Below, in pieces: positions 33,972 through 44,200 of a DNA stretch of 64,000 bases (the stretch's first letter is position 1; each line of letters opens with the position of its first letter). The notes beneath the pieces are model-generated. The model was not told the origin of the DNA and did not search any database. It was given only the letters and a program-made list of their open reading frames with translations. Source of the DNA: Hymenobacter aranciens (GTDB lineage Bacteria; Bacteroidota; Bacteroidia; Cytophagales; Hymenobacteraceae); assembly GCF_030580865.1 (NCBI RefSeq), contig NZ_JAUQSY010000006.1, positions 186,001-250,000 of the forward strand. Direction: 5' to 3'. A program made the translations under genes and the position numbers.

Positions 33972-34310
33972 CTACTTCTTCTCCGGGTTTCTTTTGCGGC
34001 GGCGGGCTTCGCCGTTGCTTTCCTTGCCGGCGATGGTTTTCACGGTTTTATAGTCCGTCTTTCCGCCGTCGGCGCCCACTGCCTGGGGCTCGCTGGCGCC
34101 ACGCTTGAGGCGGTTTTTGGGCACGGCGAGGTGCGTATCCTTGTAGGGTGTGTCGGCTTTGCGGGCTTCGCGCAGGGCCTTGCGGTTGGCGGCCTTCACC
34201 TTGGCGGGCCCGGCGTGGCTAATCTGGGCCAGGGCGGGGTACGCCGCGCCCACCAGCAACAGACTAAGGACCAGTATCGGGAGCAGGCTGCTCAGTTGGG
34301 TTGCTTTCAT
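33972..34310 (-). CDS. Small basic secreted protein, 112 aa
   Basis: The signal peptide ends AYPALAQ; the mature part of about 83 residues is very basic and low in hydrophobics (VKAANRKALREARKADTPYK, NRLKRGASEPQ, ARRRKRNPEKK). No fold is apparent, so it is probably disordered or nucleic-acid/polymer binding outside the cytoplasm. Its start lies 47 bases inside the preceding Lys-rich lipoprotein gene in another frame, implying co-translation. Two other Lys/Ala-rich secreted proteins of similar type are at 52370-54134. Confidence 0.6.
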   Translation of the reverse strand: MKATQLSSLLPILVLSLLLVGAAYPALAQISHAGPAKVKAANRKALREARKADTPYKDTHLAVPKNRLKRGASEPQAVGADGGKTDYKTVKTIAGKESNGEARRRKRNPEKK

Positions 34311-34794
34311 CGGTCGGGGTGGGATTTGGTTCGGACTTGCGCTTCTTGCTGCCGCGTTTGCGGAAGATGTTTTTGAAGCGCTGCCACGCAGAAGGTTTCG
34401 AGACTTTGTGTAGCGGCTTGGGGCGGCTCAGCTTACTCTTCTTCACCAGCCCCTGGCTGTTATACTTCACTTTAGCCACCGTGGGCTGCTTTTTGGCGGT
34501 TTCGTCGGGAGTTTTGGCGGCGTTGTCGTCAGAGGCAAAGTCCGTAGGCGTGGAGGCTTCGGTGCTGCCTTCGGGAGCGGCTTCGGCCTTCTTCTTTTTG
34601 GCGGCGTCCTTGGCTCCGGCGGCAGCGTTTTTCTTTTTTTCCTTGTCGGCTTTCAGCTTGGCCTTGTACTCGGCCGACATCGGCGGCGTGGGAATGCGGT
34701 AGGGGTGAAAAATCCGGTTGTACACCGCACAGCTATCCAGCCCGGCCAGCAGCAGGAGCAGGAATAGCGGGCGGAGGAATAGCGCGTTTTTCAC
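34264..34794 (-). CDS. Lys/Ala-rich lipoprotein (GTG start)
   Basis: I place the start at a GTG at 34794, because the next residues (KNALFLRPLFLLLLLAGLDSC) are a clear lipoprotein signal and no ATG precedes them. After AVYNRIFHPYRIPTPPMSAE the chain is highly charged: ADKEKKKNAAAGAKDAAKK, then SRPKPLHKVSKPSAWQRFKN and a basic IFRKRGSKKRK, ending in a Pro/Thr tail. It is probably disordered on the periplasmic side. It overlaps the next gene by 47 bases. A tandem motif, CGCAGAGGACGC, occurs twice in its upstream region (34887, 34908). Confidence 0.55.
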   Translation of the reverse strand: MKNALFLRPLFLLLLLAGLDSCAVYNRIFHPYRIPTPPMSAEYKAKLKADKEKKKNAAAGAKDAAKKKKAEAAPEGSTEASTPTDFASDDNAAKTPDETAKKQPTVAKVKYNSQGLVKKSKLSRPKPLHKVSKPSAWQRFKNIFRKRGSKKRKSEPNPTPTDESNPTEQPAPDTGP

Positions 34795-34931
34795 GTTAAG
34801 CAAGGCAAAATCAGGCAGCGGGGTACGAAGGTACGGAAATGCGACGGCGCAATTATCGGGCCGGGAGTCGTGCTTACGAAGCCTCCCGCAGAGGACGCGA
34901 AAGGCTTCGCAGAGGACGCAGAGGCCGACGA

Positions 34932-36917
34932 CTAATAATTGCGCAGCGCCACCAGCTGCTCGCGCAGACGCTGCTGGGGCAGGAAGGCCGACTCCAGCGG
35001 CGGGGCAAACGGGATGGCGGTATCGAGCGAGGCCACGCGACGCACCGGCGCATCGAGGCTGCTGAAGCAATGCTCGCCAATCCAGGCAGCGATTTCGCCG
35101 CCCAAGCCGCCCGTGAGGGTGTCTTCGTGCAGCACCAGCACGCGGCCGTTTTTCTCCACGGTGCGGCGCACGGCCTCCTGGTCCCAGGGCAGCAGGGTGC
35201 GCAGGTCGAGCACGTCGGCCGAGATATTGAGCTCCTTACAAAGCTGCTGGGCCCAGTGCACGCCCATGCCGTAGGTGATGACGCTCAGCTCGTCGCCCTC
35301 CTGCGCCAGCACGGCCTGGCCGATGGGCGTGGTGTAGTACGCCTCGGGCACGGGGCCGGTGAGGCTGCGGTAGAGCAGCTTATGCTCGAAGTACATCACC
35401 GGGTTGGGGTCTTCGAAGGCGGCGCAGAGCAGGCCTTTGGCGTCGTGCGGGTTCGAGGGGTACACCACTTTCAGGCCGGGGGTGTGGGTAAACCAGGCCT
35501 CGTTGCTCTGGGAGTGGAAGGGGCCGGCGGCAGTGCCGGCGCCGGTGGGCATGCGCACCACCACGTCGGCGTTCTGGCCCCAGCGGTAGTGGCTTTTGGC
35601 CAGGTTATTCACAATCTGGTTGAAGCCGCAGGTCACGAAGTCGGCAAACTGCATTTCGACCATCGCCTTCTTCTTCTTGATGCTCAAACCCAAGCCTGCG
35701 CCCACAATGGCCGACTCGCACAGGGGCGTGTTGCGCACCCGCGCCTTGCCGAACTGCGCCACAAAGCCGTCGGTGATTTTGAATACCCCGCCGTAGTCGG
35801 CGATGTCCTGGCCCATGAGGACCAGCTCGGGGTACTTTTCCATGCTTTGGCGCAGGCCTTCCTGGATGGCGTCGATGAAGCGGATTTCGCGGGCTTGATT
35901 TTCGGTATCGGGTGTTTGGTTTTCGGTGTTGGGGCTGAAAGAGCGGTACATATCCGCAATTTCCTCCTGCACATCGGCGGTGGGCATGGGCACGGCGTCA
36001 GCCTCCTTGAGGCCGGCTTCGATTTCGCCCTTGATTTTTTCGCGGATGCTGTGCTTGGCGGTTTCGGTGAGGATGTTTTCCTCCATCAGCCACTTTTCGT
36101 AGTTCTCGACGGGGTCTTTCTTGGCCCACTCTTCCATCAGGCTCTGGGGCACGTACTTGGTGCCGCTGGCTTCTTCGTGGCCGCGCATGCGGAAGGTGAG
36201 GGCCTCCAGCAGCACCGGACGGGGGTTCTGGCGCAGGTCCTGGGCCAGGCGGTGCACGGTGTCGAACACTTCGAGGATGTTGTTGCCGTCTACTTGCACG
36301 GCCTCCATGCCGTAGGCGGGGCCTTTGTCGATGAACGACTTGAAGCGGAACTGCTCGTTGGAGGGCGTGCTGAGGCCGTAGCCGTTATTCTCAATGATGA
36401 AAATAACGGGCAGCTGCCACACGGCGGCCACGTTGAGAGCCTCGTGGAAGTCGCCTTCGCTGGCGCCGCCGTCGCCGGAGTAGGTGATGGTGACTTTGGG
36501 CTTGTTATCGAGCACGTCGGCCAGAGCGATGCCGTTGGCCACGGCCAGCTGCGGGCCGAGGTGCGAAATCATGCCCACGATGTGGTGCTCGTTGGTGCCG
36601 AAGTGGAAGCTACGGTCGCGGCCCTTGGTGTAGCCGGTGCGCTTGCCCTGCCATTGCGCAAAAAGGCGGCCCAGCGGCACCTGCCGGCCTGTAAACACAC
36701 CCAGGTTGCGGTGCAGGGGCAGGATGTACTCGTCGGCCTCCAGGGCCAGAGTGCTGCCTACGGAAATGGCTTCCTGCCCGATGCCCGAAAACCACTTGCT
36801 CACCTTGCCCTGGCGCAGCAGGATGAGCATTTTTTCCTCGATGAGGCGGGGCTTGAGCAGCTCGCGGTAGAGGTGCAGCAGGGTGTCGTTGGCGTAGTCT
36901 TTCCGGTCGAAGGTCAT
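34932..36917 (-). CDS. Fused 2-oxoacid dehydrogenase E1 alpha/beta subunit
   Basis: One 661-residue chain joins the alpha subunit (1-~325) and the beta subunit (~345-661) of a thiamine-diphosphate E1. The alpha half has the TPP motif GDGGASEGDFHEALN ending ENNGYGLSTP. A polar linker (SPNTENQTPDTENQAREIRF) follows. The beta half has GQDIADYGGVFKITDG and MPTGAGTAAGPFHSQSNEAW. Such E1 enzymes decarboxylate pyruvate or branched-chain 2-oxoacids and pass acyl groups to lipoyl-E2; the sequence fits the branched-chain type better, but the substrate is not settled. Fusions of this kind occur in Bacteroidota. No E2/E3 gene is adjacent. I chose the ATG at 36917. Confidence 0.9.
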   Translation of the reverse strand: MTFDRKDYANDTLLHLYRELLKPRLIEEKMLILLRQGKVSKWFSGIGQEAISVGSTLALEADEYILPLHRNLGVFTGRQVPLGRLFAQWQGKRTGYTKGRDRSFHFGTNEHHIVGMISHLGPQLAVANGIALADVLDNKPKVTITYSGDGGASEGDFHEALNVAAVWQLPVIFIIENNGYGLSTPSNEQFRFKSFIDKGPAYGMEAVQVDGNNILEVFDTVHRLAQDLRQNPRPVLLEALTFRMRGHEEASGTKYVPQSLMEEWAKKDPVENYEKWLMEENILTETAKHSIREKIKGEIEAGLKEADAVPMPTADVQEEIADMYRSFSPNTENQTPDTENQAREIRFIDAIQEGLRQSMEKYPELVLMGQDIADYGGVFKITDGFVAQFGKARVRNTPLCESAIVGAGLGLSIKKKKAMVEMQFADFVTCGFNQIVNNLAKSHYRWGQNADVVVRMPTGAGTAAGPFHSQSNEAWFTHTPGLKVVYPSNPHDAKGLLCAAFEDPNPVMYFEHKLLYRSLTGPVPEAYYTTPIGQAVLAQEGDELSVITYGMGVHWAQQLCKELNISADVLDLRTLLPWDQEAVRRTVEKNGRVLVLHEDTLTGGLGGEIAAWIGEHCFSSLDAPVRRVASLDTAIPFAPPLESAFLPQQRLREQLVALRNY

Positions 36918-36950
36918 GAGGGTGGGTGGCAACAGAAATGGATGGGAGGG

Positions 36951-36958
36951 CAAAGGTA
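36951..36958 (-). promoter_or_regulatory. -7 promoter element for the E1 fusion gene
   Basis: On the minus strand this reads TACCTTTG, an exact TAnnTTTG match 33 bases before the ATG at 36917. Confidence 0.6.
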
Positions 36959-37050
36959 AGAGGCAGGCTTGGGCCAGCGCGTGGGCAATCCGACTCGCCT
37001 GCGAGGCACGTACCTTGCGGCCGCTGGCCGGGAAGGCCAGCGGCCCTGCT

Positions 37051-37731
37051 ATGATTCGACCCTTACTCTGTGCTTTTTACCTGCTGGGCGCGGGCCCGGC
37101 GCTAGCCCTCGGCCCTGGCATTTCTACCGCCCCGGGCGGCGGCTTCCGGCCCGGCCACCCGGCGCCGTACAAGATTGGCCTGAAGCTGGGTAGCGGCATA
37201 GGCTACATCAACAACACCGAGGCGCCGCCCACCTTCACGGCTTTCACCGGCGGCCTGAGCCTGGCCTACCGGCCCGAGCGGGCCAACTTCTTTAGCTCTA
37301 TTCAGCTCGATGCGCTGCTGGAGCGCCGCACGGCCCGGCCCTGGCAGCCCGCCGACGCCAACAACCTGGCGCTGTTCGTACCGCTTTACCTGCGCACCGA
37401 CCCCGACAAGGACTGGTTTCACCTCCTCGTGGGGGCCGGCCCCACATTCTGGCTGGCCGGGCAGCGCGTGCCTACCGACCAGAGCTACAGCTATGCCACC
37501 CGCGCTGTGGAAGCCACCCTGCTCACCGGCGTGGAAGTGCGCGTGCTGCCCCTGGGCCGCTACGAAACCACCCTGGCCCTCACCTACCGCTTCAGCCTGA
37601 CACCCGACCTGGTGCGCACCCGCTACTCGCCGGCCGGCGCCGCCACCCGCGACGAATACAAGCACCGCTGGCTGGGGGCCACGCTCAACGTGTACCTGCA
37701 CCCGGGCTTTCAAGCAAGGCCGGAACGTTAG
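37051..37731 (+). CDS. Outer-membrane beta-barrel protein, 226 aa
   Basis: I start it at the ATG at 37051 (MIRPLLCAFYLLGAGPALAL, signal peptide); the open frame upstream overlaps a hairpin (37021-37043). Strands such as YKIGLKLGSGIGYINN, GGLSLAYRPERANFFSSIQL, LYLRTDPDKDWFHLLVGAGP and YETTLALTYRFSLTPDLV fit a PorT-like eight-stranded barrel. Function unknown. A strong bidirectional terminator separates it from the convergent T9SS-sorted gene. Confidence 0.7.
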   Translation: MIRPLLCAFYLLGAGPALALGPGISTAPGGGFRPGHPAPYKIGLKLGSGIGYINNTEAPPTFTAFTGGLSLAYRPERANFFSSIQLDALLERRTARPWQPADANNLALFVPLYLRTDPDKDWFHLLVGAGPTFWLAGQRVPTDQSYSYATRAVEATLLTGVEVRVLPLGRYETTLALTYRFSLTPDLVRTRYSPAGAATRDEYKHRWLGATLNVYLHPGFQARPER

Positions 37732-37735
37732 AAAG

Positions 37736-37771
37736 AAAAAATCCCCCGGCCAGACGGCCGGGGGATTTTTT
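37736..37771. terminator. Bidirectional terminator
   Basis: AAAAAATCCCCCGGCC pairs with GGCCGGGGGATTTTTT around AGAC. It serves the barrel gene and the large minus-strand gene that ends at 37790. Confidence 0.95.
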
Positions 37772-37789
37772 GATGCAGACCAAAGCAGC

Positions 37790-40700
37790 CTACTCCACCA
37801 CCAAGCGCTTGCCTGCCGTAAGTGGCCCGGCCTGCAGCTGCACCAGATACACGCCAGCGGGCAGCTGGCTCAGGTCGAGTTCCAGTTGGGTGCTGGCGGC
37901 GGGCAGCGGGTGCTGCTGCACCAGCTGGCCCAGGCTGTTGCGCAGCAGCACCTGGCCGGCGGGGCGGCCGGCACTGGCCGGCACCTGCAGCACCACGCTA
38001 CGCTGGGCGGGGTTGGGGCTGAAGCTGAGCTGGGCCGCCAGCGCCGCCGCCTGGCTGCTCAGCGGCGTGCTAAGCACGTTCGTGGACAGGACGGCGGTCG
38101 AGGCAGTGTTGCCAGCGCAGTTGGCTACCACCGTGACGGTGTAGGTGGTGCCGGGTGCCAGCCCCGTGAGGGCCAGGGGGCTGGCCGCTGCCGTGCCCAT
38201 GACAACGGTGCCTCCCCCAGCCGGTACCGCCGTGGCGGTGTAGCTCACGGCGCTGCTGCCGCTGCCCGGCACGAACACCACAGTGGCCGTGCTGGGGCTG
38301 AGGGCCGTGGCAAACACGTTGGTCGGGGCCACGCAGGCGGCCGAGGCGGGCGGCGTGAAGCTGGCCGAGCACACCGGGGCCGAGGGCCCGCCGGTAGCGC
38401 AGGTGCTGCTGATGCACACCGTGTAGGGCTGCCCCGGCGCCAGCCCCGTGAGCACGAAGGGCGAGCTGGTAGGCGCGGGCGTCAGGGTTTGCAGGGGCAG
38501 CTGGGCGGTTTGGTACTGCACCACGTAGCCGGTGCTGCCGGCTGGTGCCGCAAAGCTGACCGTGGCCGTGGTAGCCGTGAGGCTGCCGACGGTGATGCTG
38601 CCCGGCGCGGCGCAGGGCGCGGGCGGGGTTGTGGTAGTCACGATGGTCACAGTGTAGTCAGCGGTTTCGCCGGTGCTGCCGAAGTTGGTGCAGGCATCGG
38701 TGGGGCCGTTGCCGGCACCCGCGGCGCGGGTGCGCAGGCGCAGGCGGGTGTTGCCGGCCAGCGCGCCAGCCGGCACTGTAAAGCTGGCCTGCACGCCGCC
38801 CGTGGCGGCCAGGGCCACCTGGGTGTGCTCGCTGGCCTCAAACACGAAGTTCTGGTTGTAGTCAATCCACAGCGACACATCGGCGGGGCCGTTGCTGAGG
38901 GTAGCTTGCAGCTGGTAGGCTTGCCCGGCCGCGAGGGTGGCGGTGGTGGCCCCATCAGCGGCCAGCGTGTTGTAGTTGCCGCCATTCACAGGTTGGCAGG
39001 TGGGGTTAAGGTTGTTGAGGGTGGTGCCCACGATGGCCGTGCGGCGCAGGCTGGGGCCGGCGCAGGTGGGGCTGCCGCCCAGACCGGTGGTGCAATACGC
39101 GGGCCCGGCGTTTTGCACCGAAATGTTGAAACCGTAGGCGTACACTGTGGCTATGGTCTGGCCCAGGCGCAGGTAGTAGGTCTGGCCGGGCGTCAGGTTA
39201 GTCAAAGGCAGCGTCAGGGTGTTGGCTATCCCGCCGCCGCTGCCGCTGCCCACCTGCCGGGTGCAGCCCAGGCGCAGAAAGCTGGCGCAGGTGCCAGCAA
39301 AGGCCTCTACCAGCACCGAACCGGCCGGGTCGATGGCTACCACCACGTTGTGGGCGGACTGGGTGGCCACGAAGCGGTACCACACATCCTGCGTCACGGG
39401 CGTGGCGCAGACGGTTGGCGGCGTGGGGTTGGGCGATGTGACGGTGCCGAAGTTGGTGCTGCCGGTCACGGGCACCGGGTTGGGGCCGGTAGCCAGCAGC
39501 TGGGCGTTGGCGCACTCATCGTTGGTAGGAATGCCGATGGGCTGTTGCACAGTGGTAGTGGCCGGAACCGATACCTGCCCCGGCCCGCAGTTCGTGACGA
39601 GGCTGATGGTAGTAAGCGAATTACCAATCAGGCCCGTGAGCTGCACCGGCGAGCCGGTCACGAGCAGGGTAACTGGGGCAGGCTGCGCCACGAAGCTCGA
39701 ATACGTGAGTGTATAGTTCACCGCGCCGGGCACGGGCGTAAAGTTCACGGTGGCCGTGGTGGGAGTCAGGTTGGTCACGGCCAGGTTGGCGGGCGTGGGG
39801 CAGCTGGCCTGGGTACCGATGGTCACAGTGTAGTCCTCCGTTTCGCCGGCCGTGAGCACCTCGGCGCATGCTGCGCCCGGCCCCAGCACCGTGAGGCCGG
39901 CCTGGGCCGAGCGCACCCGCAGCCCGGTGGGGCCGGCCGGCGTACCCAGCGGCACCTGGAAGGTGGCCACGAGGGCGTTAAACTGGTTGGCCAGACCGGC
40001 GGGCACAATGTTCTCGTTGGCTTCAAACACCCCGTTCTGGTTGAAGTCGAGCCAGGCGGCCACGGGGTCGCCGGTGCCGGTGCTGGTCGTTTTCACGCTG
40101 AGCTGATAGGGGGCGCCGGGCTGCAACGTGGCGGTAGTGATGCCCGCCACCGGAAAGTTGGCGTAGGCCCCGGACTGGCAGGCGGGGTTCTGGCTGAGGT
40201 TGTGCAGGCTGCTGTTCACGATTTCCACGTCCGTAATCACGGCCCCGTTGCAGCTGCCGCCCAGGCCGGTGCTGCAGTAGCGCGTGGGCGTGCGGATGGT
40301 GGTGCTGACGGGCGCCGCCGTCTGCCCGCTGGCGGCGCAGGGGGCCGTCACCTGCACCGTATAGGTGGTGCCCTGGGTGAGGCCAGTCAGTTGCAGCGGG
40401 CCGGCGGCGGCGGTGGTCGTCTGGCTGAAGCCCGCCGGGCCGGTCACCAGCAACGTTACAGGGAAGGTGTTGTTGGCGCCCGGCGTGAGCGGGATGGTGG
40501 CCGTGGTAGGCGAGGCGTAGGTGGGCGTGCCCAGCACCGGCACGCCACAAGTGGGCAGGCCCGGCCCATCGGTGAGGCAGATGGTGAAGGCTCCGGTGGG
40601 GTCCGAGTCGGCCGCGCCGGCCACCTGCACATAGTACGTGGTGCTGGGCTGCAGGGCGCCGGTGGTCAGGCGCGGGGCCACGGTGTTGGCCTGACCCGAG

Positions 40701-41110
40701 GCGCTACACTGCACTTCAGTGAAAGGACCGTTGCACGAAGCGGCCGCGTACACCCGCACCGTGCCGGCGGGGTTGCCCGTCACCGTCAGGGCTGCGCCGA
40801 AGCTGGCCGGCCCGGTCGCCGCCGTCATGAACGTGAACCACACGTCTTTGGGCGCGGCCCCGCCGCCGCAGCTGCCCTGGGTGGCCGAGGGGTTGGCGTA
40901 GCCATTGGGTGCGGTGGTGGTGGCGCCCGCGTTGGTGCTGACGACGGGCGCCGTACACAGCGCCCCCTGCGCCGTGAGCACCGTGGCCCCGCAGGGGTTG
41001 TCGTTGGCCGGCGCCTGGGCGTGGGCGGCGGCGGTCAGCCCCAGGCCGGTGGCCAGCGTCAGCAGGCTGCGCCAGGCTGTGCGGCCTACCAGTGAAGTAA
41101 AGGTTTTCAT
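37790..41110 (-). CDS. Large Fn3/GEVED protein with type IX sorting domain, 1106 aa
   Basis: The signal peptide (TAAAHAQ) is followed by a carbohydrate-binding-like module (APANDNPCGATVLTAQGALC ... DVWFTFMTAATG). Next come fibronectin-type-III-like units (VTAPCAASGQTAA, VNFTPVPGAVNYTLTYSS, LTGLAPGTTYTVTVVANCAG) and two GEVED modules (VTIGTQA and VTIVTTT ends, each after an AGETEDY/TGETADY motif). It ends in a type IX sorting domain with the core SFSPNPAQRSVVLQV and LPAGVYLVQL. It is a paralogue of the next gene, likely from tandem duplication. A surface adhesin or secreted binding protein is the most likely role; no enzyme domain is visible. Confidence 0.88.
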   Translation of the reverse strand: MKTFTSLVGRTAWRSLLTLATGLGLTAAAHAQAPANDNPCGATVLTAQGALCTAPVVSTNAGATTTAPNGYANPSATQGSCGGGAAPKDVWFTFMTAATGPASFGAALTVTGNPAGTVRVYAAASCNGPFTEVQCSASGQANTVAPRLTTGALQPSTTYYVQVAGAADSDPTGAFTICLTDGPGLPTCGVPVLGTPTYASPTTATIPLTPGANNTFPVTLLVTGPAGFSQTTTAAAGPLQLTGLTQGTTYTVQVTAPCAASGQTAAPVSTTIRTPTRYCSTGLGGSCNGAVITDVEIVNSSLHNLSQNPACQSGAYANFPVAGITTATLQPGAPYQLSVKTTSTGTGDPVAAWLDFNQNGVFEANENIVPAGLANQFNALVATFQVPLGTPAGPTGLRVRSAQAGLTVLGPGAACAEVLTAGETEDYTVTIGTQASCPTPANLAVTNLTPTTATVNFTPVPGAVNYTLTYSSFVAQPAPVTLLVTGSPVQLTGLIGNSLTTISLVTNCGPGQVSVPATTTVQQPIGIPTNDECANAQLLATGPNPVPVTGSTNFGTVTSPNPTPPTVCATPVTQDVWYRFVATQSAHNVVVAIDPAGSVLVEAFAGTCASFLRLGCTRQVGSGSGGGIANTLTLPLTNLTPGQTYYLRLGQTIATVYAYGFNISVQNAGPAYCTTGLGGSPTCAGPSLRRTAIVGTTLNNLNPTCQPVNGGNYNTLAADGATTATLAAGQAYQLQATLSNGPADVSLWIDYNQNFVFEASEHTQVALAATGGVQASFTVPAGALAGNTRLRLRTRAAGAGNGPTDACTNFGSTGETADYTVTIVTTTTPPAPCAAPGSITVGSLTATTATVSFAAPAGSTGYVVQYQTAQLPLQTLTPAPTSSPFVLTGLAPGQPYTVCISSTCATGGPSAPVCSASFTPPASAACVAPTNVFATALSPSTATVVFVPGSGSSAVSYTATAVPAGGGTVVMGTAAASPLALTGLAPGTTYTVTVVANCAGNTASTAVLSTNVLSTPLSSQAAALAAQLSFSPNPAQRSVVLQVPASAGRPAGQVLLRNSLGQLVQQHPLPAASTQLELDLSQLPAGVYLVQLQAGPLTAGKRLVVE

Positions 41111-41201
41111 AGGCGTTGAAAAAATAGAGGTGAAATGATAAGATGTGGCGGCAAACCTGATAATTACCGCTCACAAGCCATCGCTGGCACGGAGCTATCA
41201 G

Positions 41202-41238
41202 CAAAAGACCTCCGACCCAATGGGTCGGAGGCTTTTTG
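41202..41238. terminator. Terminator between the paralogous large genes
   Basis: GACCTCCGACCCA pairs with TGGGTCGGAGGCT, with A-run and T-run on either side. It should end transcription of the 1289-residue gene before the 1106-residue gene on the minus strand. Confidence 0.85.
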
Positions 41239-41279
41239 ACTGATGAGACTACTGCCAGAGCAGGCAGCGGCTGCGCAGC

Positions 41280-44200
41280 CTATTCTACCACCAAGCGCTT
41301 CACCACGAGGCCGGCAGCGGTGGGCAGGTGCAACGAGTAAACGCCGCGGGCCAAGCCACCCAGGTCGAGCTGGACTTCGGTGGCGCGGGCGGGCAGAGGC
41401 TGCTGACGCACCTGCTGGCCGAGGCTGTTGTAGAGGCTGACTACTACCGAACGCTGGCTGAGGCTGGCGGGCAGCAGCAGCGTGGCGGCCGTGGTAGCGG
41501 GATTCGGGTACAGCTTCACCTGGGCCGCCAGGGCGCTTTCGCGCACGCCGGTGGGGTCCAGAATGGTGAGCAGGTAGTCCTCGGCCTCGCCCGTGGCGAA
41601 GGAAGTGCAGGCATCGGTGGGGCCGTTCTGGCTGCCGGCAATGCGGCTGCGGATGCGCATGGCTACCAGGCCGGGCGTGGCCGACGTGGGCACGGTGAAG
41701 CTGTACACGGCCGGCAGGTTGGCCGCGGCGCCCAGGGCCACCTGAATGTGCTCGCCCGGGGCGAAGGTACCGTCGTGGTCATAGTCGAACCAGGCCGAGA
41801 GGTCGCTGGCGTCGGTGGGGGTCACGCTGAGCTGGTAGCTCTGGCCGGGCAGCAGGCTGGCCGTGGCGCTGCCGGTGGCCGGGAAGCTGGCGTAGGCATT
41901 GTTGGCGACCACGGCGCAGGTGCTGGTGTTGTTGAGCGTGGTGGTGGCAATGCGCACGTTGGTGATGGCCGGCGAGCAGCTACCCGACAGGCCCGTGGTG
42001 CAGTAGCGCGTGTTGAGGAAGCTGAAGGTGGCCGGGGCCGAGCTGAGCCCGCCGCCGCAGTTGCTCACCACGCTCACCGAGTAGCCGGCATTGGGCACCA
42101 GGCTGGTGAGCTGCACGGGGTAGCTGCTGACGGTGCGCACCACCGGCGCGCCGCCGGCCAGCGGCGTGAGCGTGATGGTGTAGCCACCGGTGGCCGCCGT
42201 CTGGGGCGTGAAGCTGAGGGTGGCGGTGGCCGTGGCCGTGGCGGCCACGCTCAGGTTGGTCACGGCCGGGCAGGGCTCGGTGGTGCTGAAGTTAACGCAG
42301 GTGGAAACGGACTGCTGGCCGCTGCCGCAGTCGGCCACTACGCACACCGAGTAGGGCGTGTTGGCCGTGAGGCCGGTGAGTTGCACCGGCGAGCTGGGGG
42401 CGGTGATGGTGGTGCCGGTGCCGCCGGTGGGCGTGTAGGTTACCAGGTAGCTGGTGCCGTTGGTGGGGCCCGTGAAGCTGACCGTGCCGCTGGTGCTGGT
42501 GAGGTTGCTCACGGCCAGGTTGGTGACGGCCGGGCAGCTCACGTCGGTCTGGGCGCAGATGGTGAAGTCGCCGGTGCGGCCGCCGAGGCCCCACACGCGG
42601 GCGTAGATGGTGCTGCCGGGCACCAGGCCGGTGCGGCGCAGCAGCGAGAAGGCGCCGGTGCCGGAGTCGTCGTCGCAGCCCAGCAGCGTGAGGGCGCCGC
42701 AGGTGCCGCTGTACAGGGCCAGGCCGGTATCGTTCATGGTGGTGCCAGTACCGGCGCCGGTTTCCACCTGCAGAATGCCGTTGGCGGGCACCACGAGGCT
42801 GAACCACACATCGGCCCCGCTGTAGCTGGCGCAGGTGGGCGCGGGCACGCCGGTGCTGCCGGTAGCGCCAGCGTTGGTGCTGCTCACGGGCGTGCCGCAG
42901 GTGCTCACCCCGATGCTGGGGATGGGCGTGGCGGTGGCGCACTCGTCATTGGCGGCCAGTGTGCGGAAGGTGAGGGTGTACACCGAGCCCAGGCCGGCGG
43001 GGCACACGCTCTGCAGCGTAACGGTGTAGCTGGTGCCGGACTGCAGGCCCGTGAGGGCCACCGGCGCGGCCGTGGGCGCCGGGCTCAGGGTGCTGACGGC
43101 GCCGCCGGCGGCCTGGGTGGTCACGAGGTAGCTCGTGTTGCCGGCCGGGGCGGTGAAGTTCAGGCTGGCGCTGGTGGCCGTGATGCTGCCGATGGCCGGC
43201 GTGCCGGGATTGGGGCAGGCGGGGGGCTCGGCCACGCAAATGGTGAAGTTGGGCAGGCCGAAGTAATTGCCTTCGCCCACGCTCACGTAGTAGGTGGTGC
43301 CGGGCAGCAGGCCGGTGAGGGGCAGCAGCGGCACCGGGTTCTGGTTGGTGGCGTTGGTGCCGGGCACCGAGGCGGCGCAGGCCACCTGGGTGAAGGGCCC
43401 GTTGCAGGACGCGGCCGAGAACACCCGCACCTGCTTGCTCACGCCATTGCCCACGGTGAGCACGGCGGCCGTGCTGGCGGGGCCGCTGGCGGCGGTGGTA
43501 AAGGTGTACCACACGTCGGAACTGGTGCCGAAGCCGCAGCCCTGGCTCGAATAGCCATTGGTGGGGGTGGCGGTGGCGCCGGTGGTGGTGCCGGCCGTGG
43601 GCGTGCAGGCCGGCGACATCGTCAGGGCGGTGGCGCCGCAGGGCTCGTTGTTGGTGATGAGCGTGGCGCCGGGCGTGGTGACGGCCGTCGACACCTGGCC
43701 GCCGCTGCAGTTGCCCGTCAGCGTGAGGGTGTAGGGTGTGCCGGGCTGCACGTTGGTGAGCGTGTAGGGCAGGCCGGTGAAGGTCACCGTTTGGGTTTGG
43801 CCGCCCAGCGGCGTGTAGGTGAGGGTGTAGCTGGTGTTGCCGAGGCCGGGCGAGAAGAATATCGGCAGGGTGTTGCTCGTGGCAATGCCCACCCGGAAGT
43901 TGGACGGCGGGGCGCAGCTCACCGGAGCCGTAGCGCAGAGCGTAAAGTTGCTGGTGGGGGAGTTCTCGTTCTCGACCACCTGCACGTAGTAGGTGGTGCT
44001 GGGGCTGAGGCCGGTGGCGGTGAGCGGCGGCACGGTGGGCAGGCCCAGGCCCGACATGCAGCTTACCTCCGACAGCAGGTTGGGGCTGCAGTTCGTTCCG
44101 CGCAGCAGGCGCAGCGCGGCTACGCCGCCGCCCGTCAGGGTGAGGGTGAGGCTGGTGCTGCCAGGGCCGCTGGCGGTGGTCGTCACGCGGTACCACACGT

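Noticed and set aside
34839..36959. Long plus-strand frame opposite the E1 fusion gene
   Set aside because: Antisense shadow of a well-identified enzyme; low-complexity Gln/His/Val composition and no start signals.
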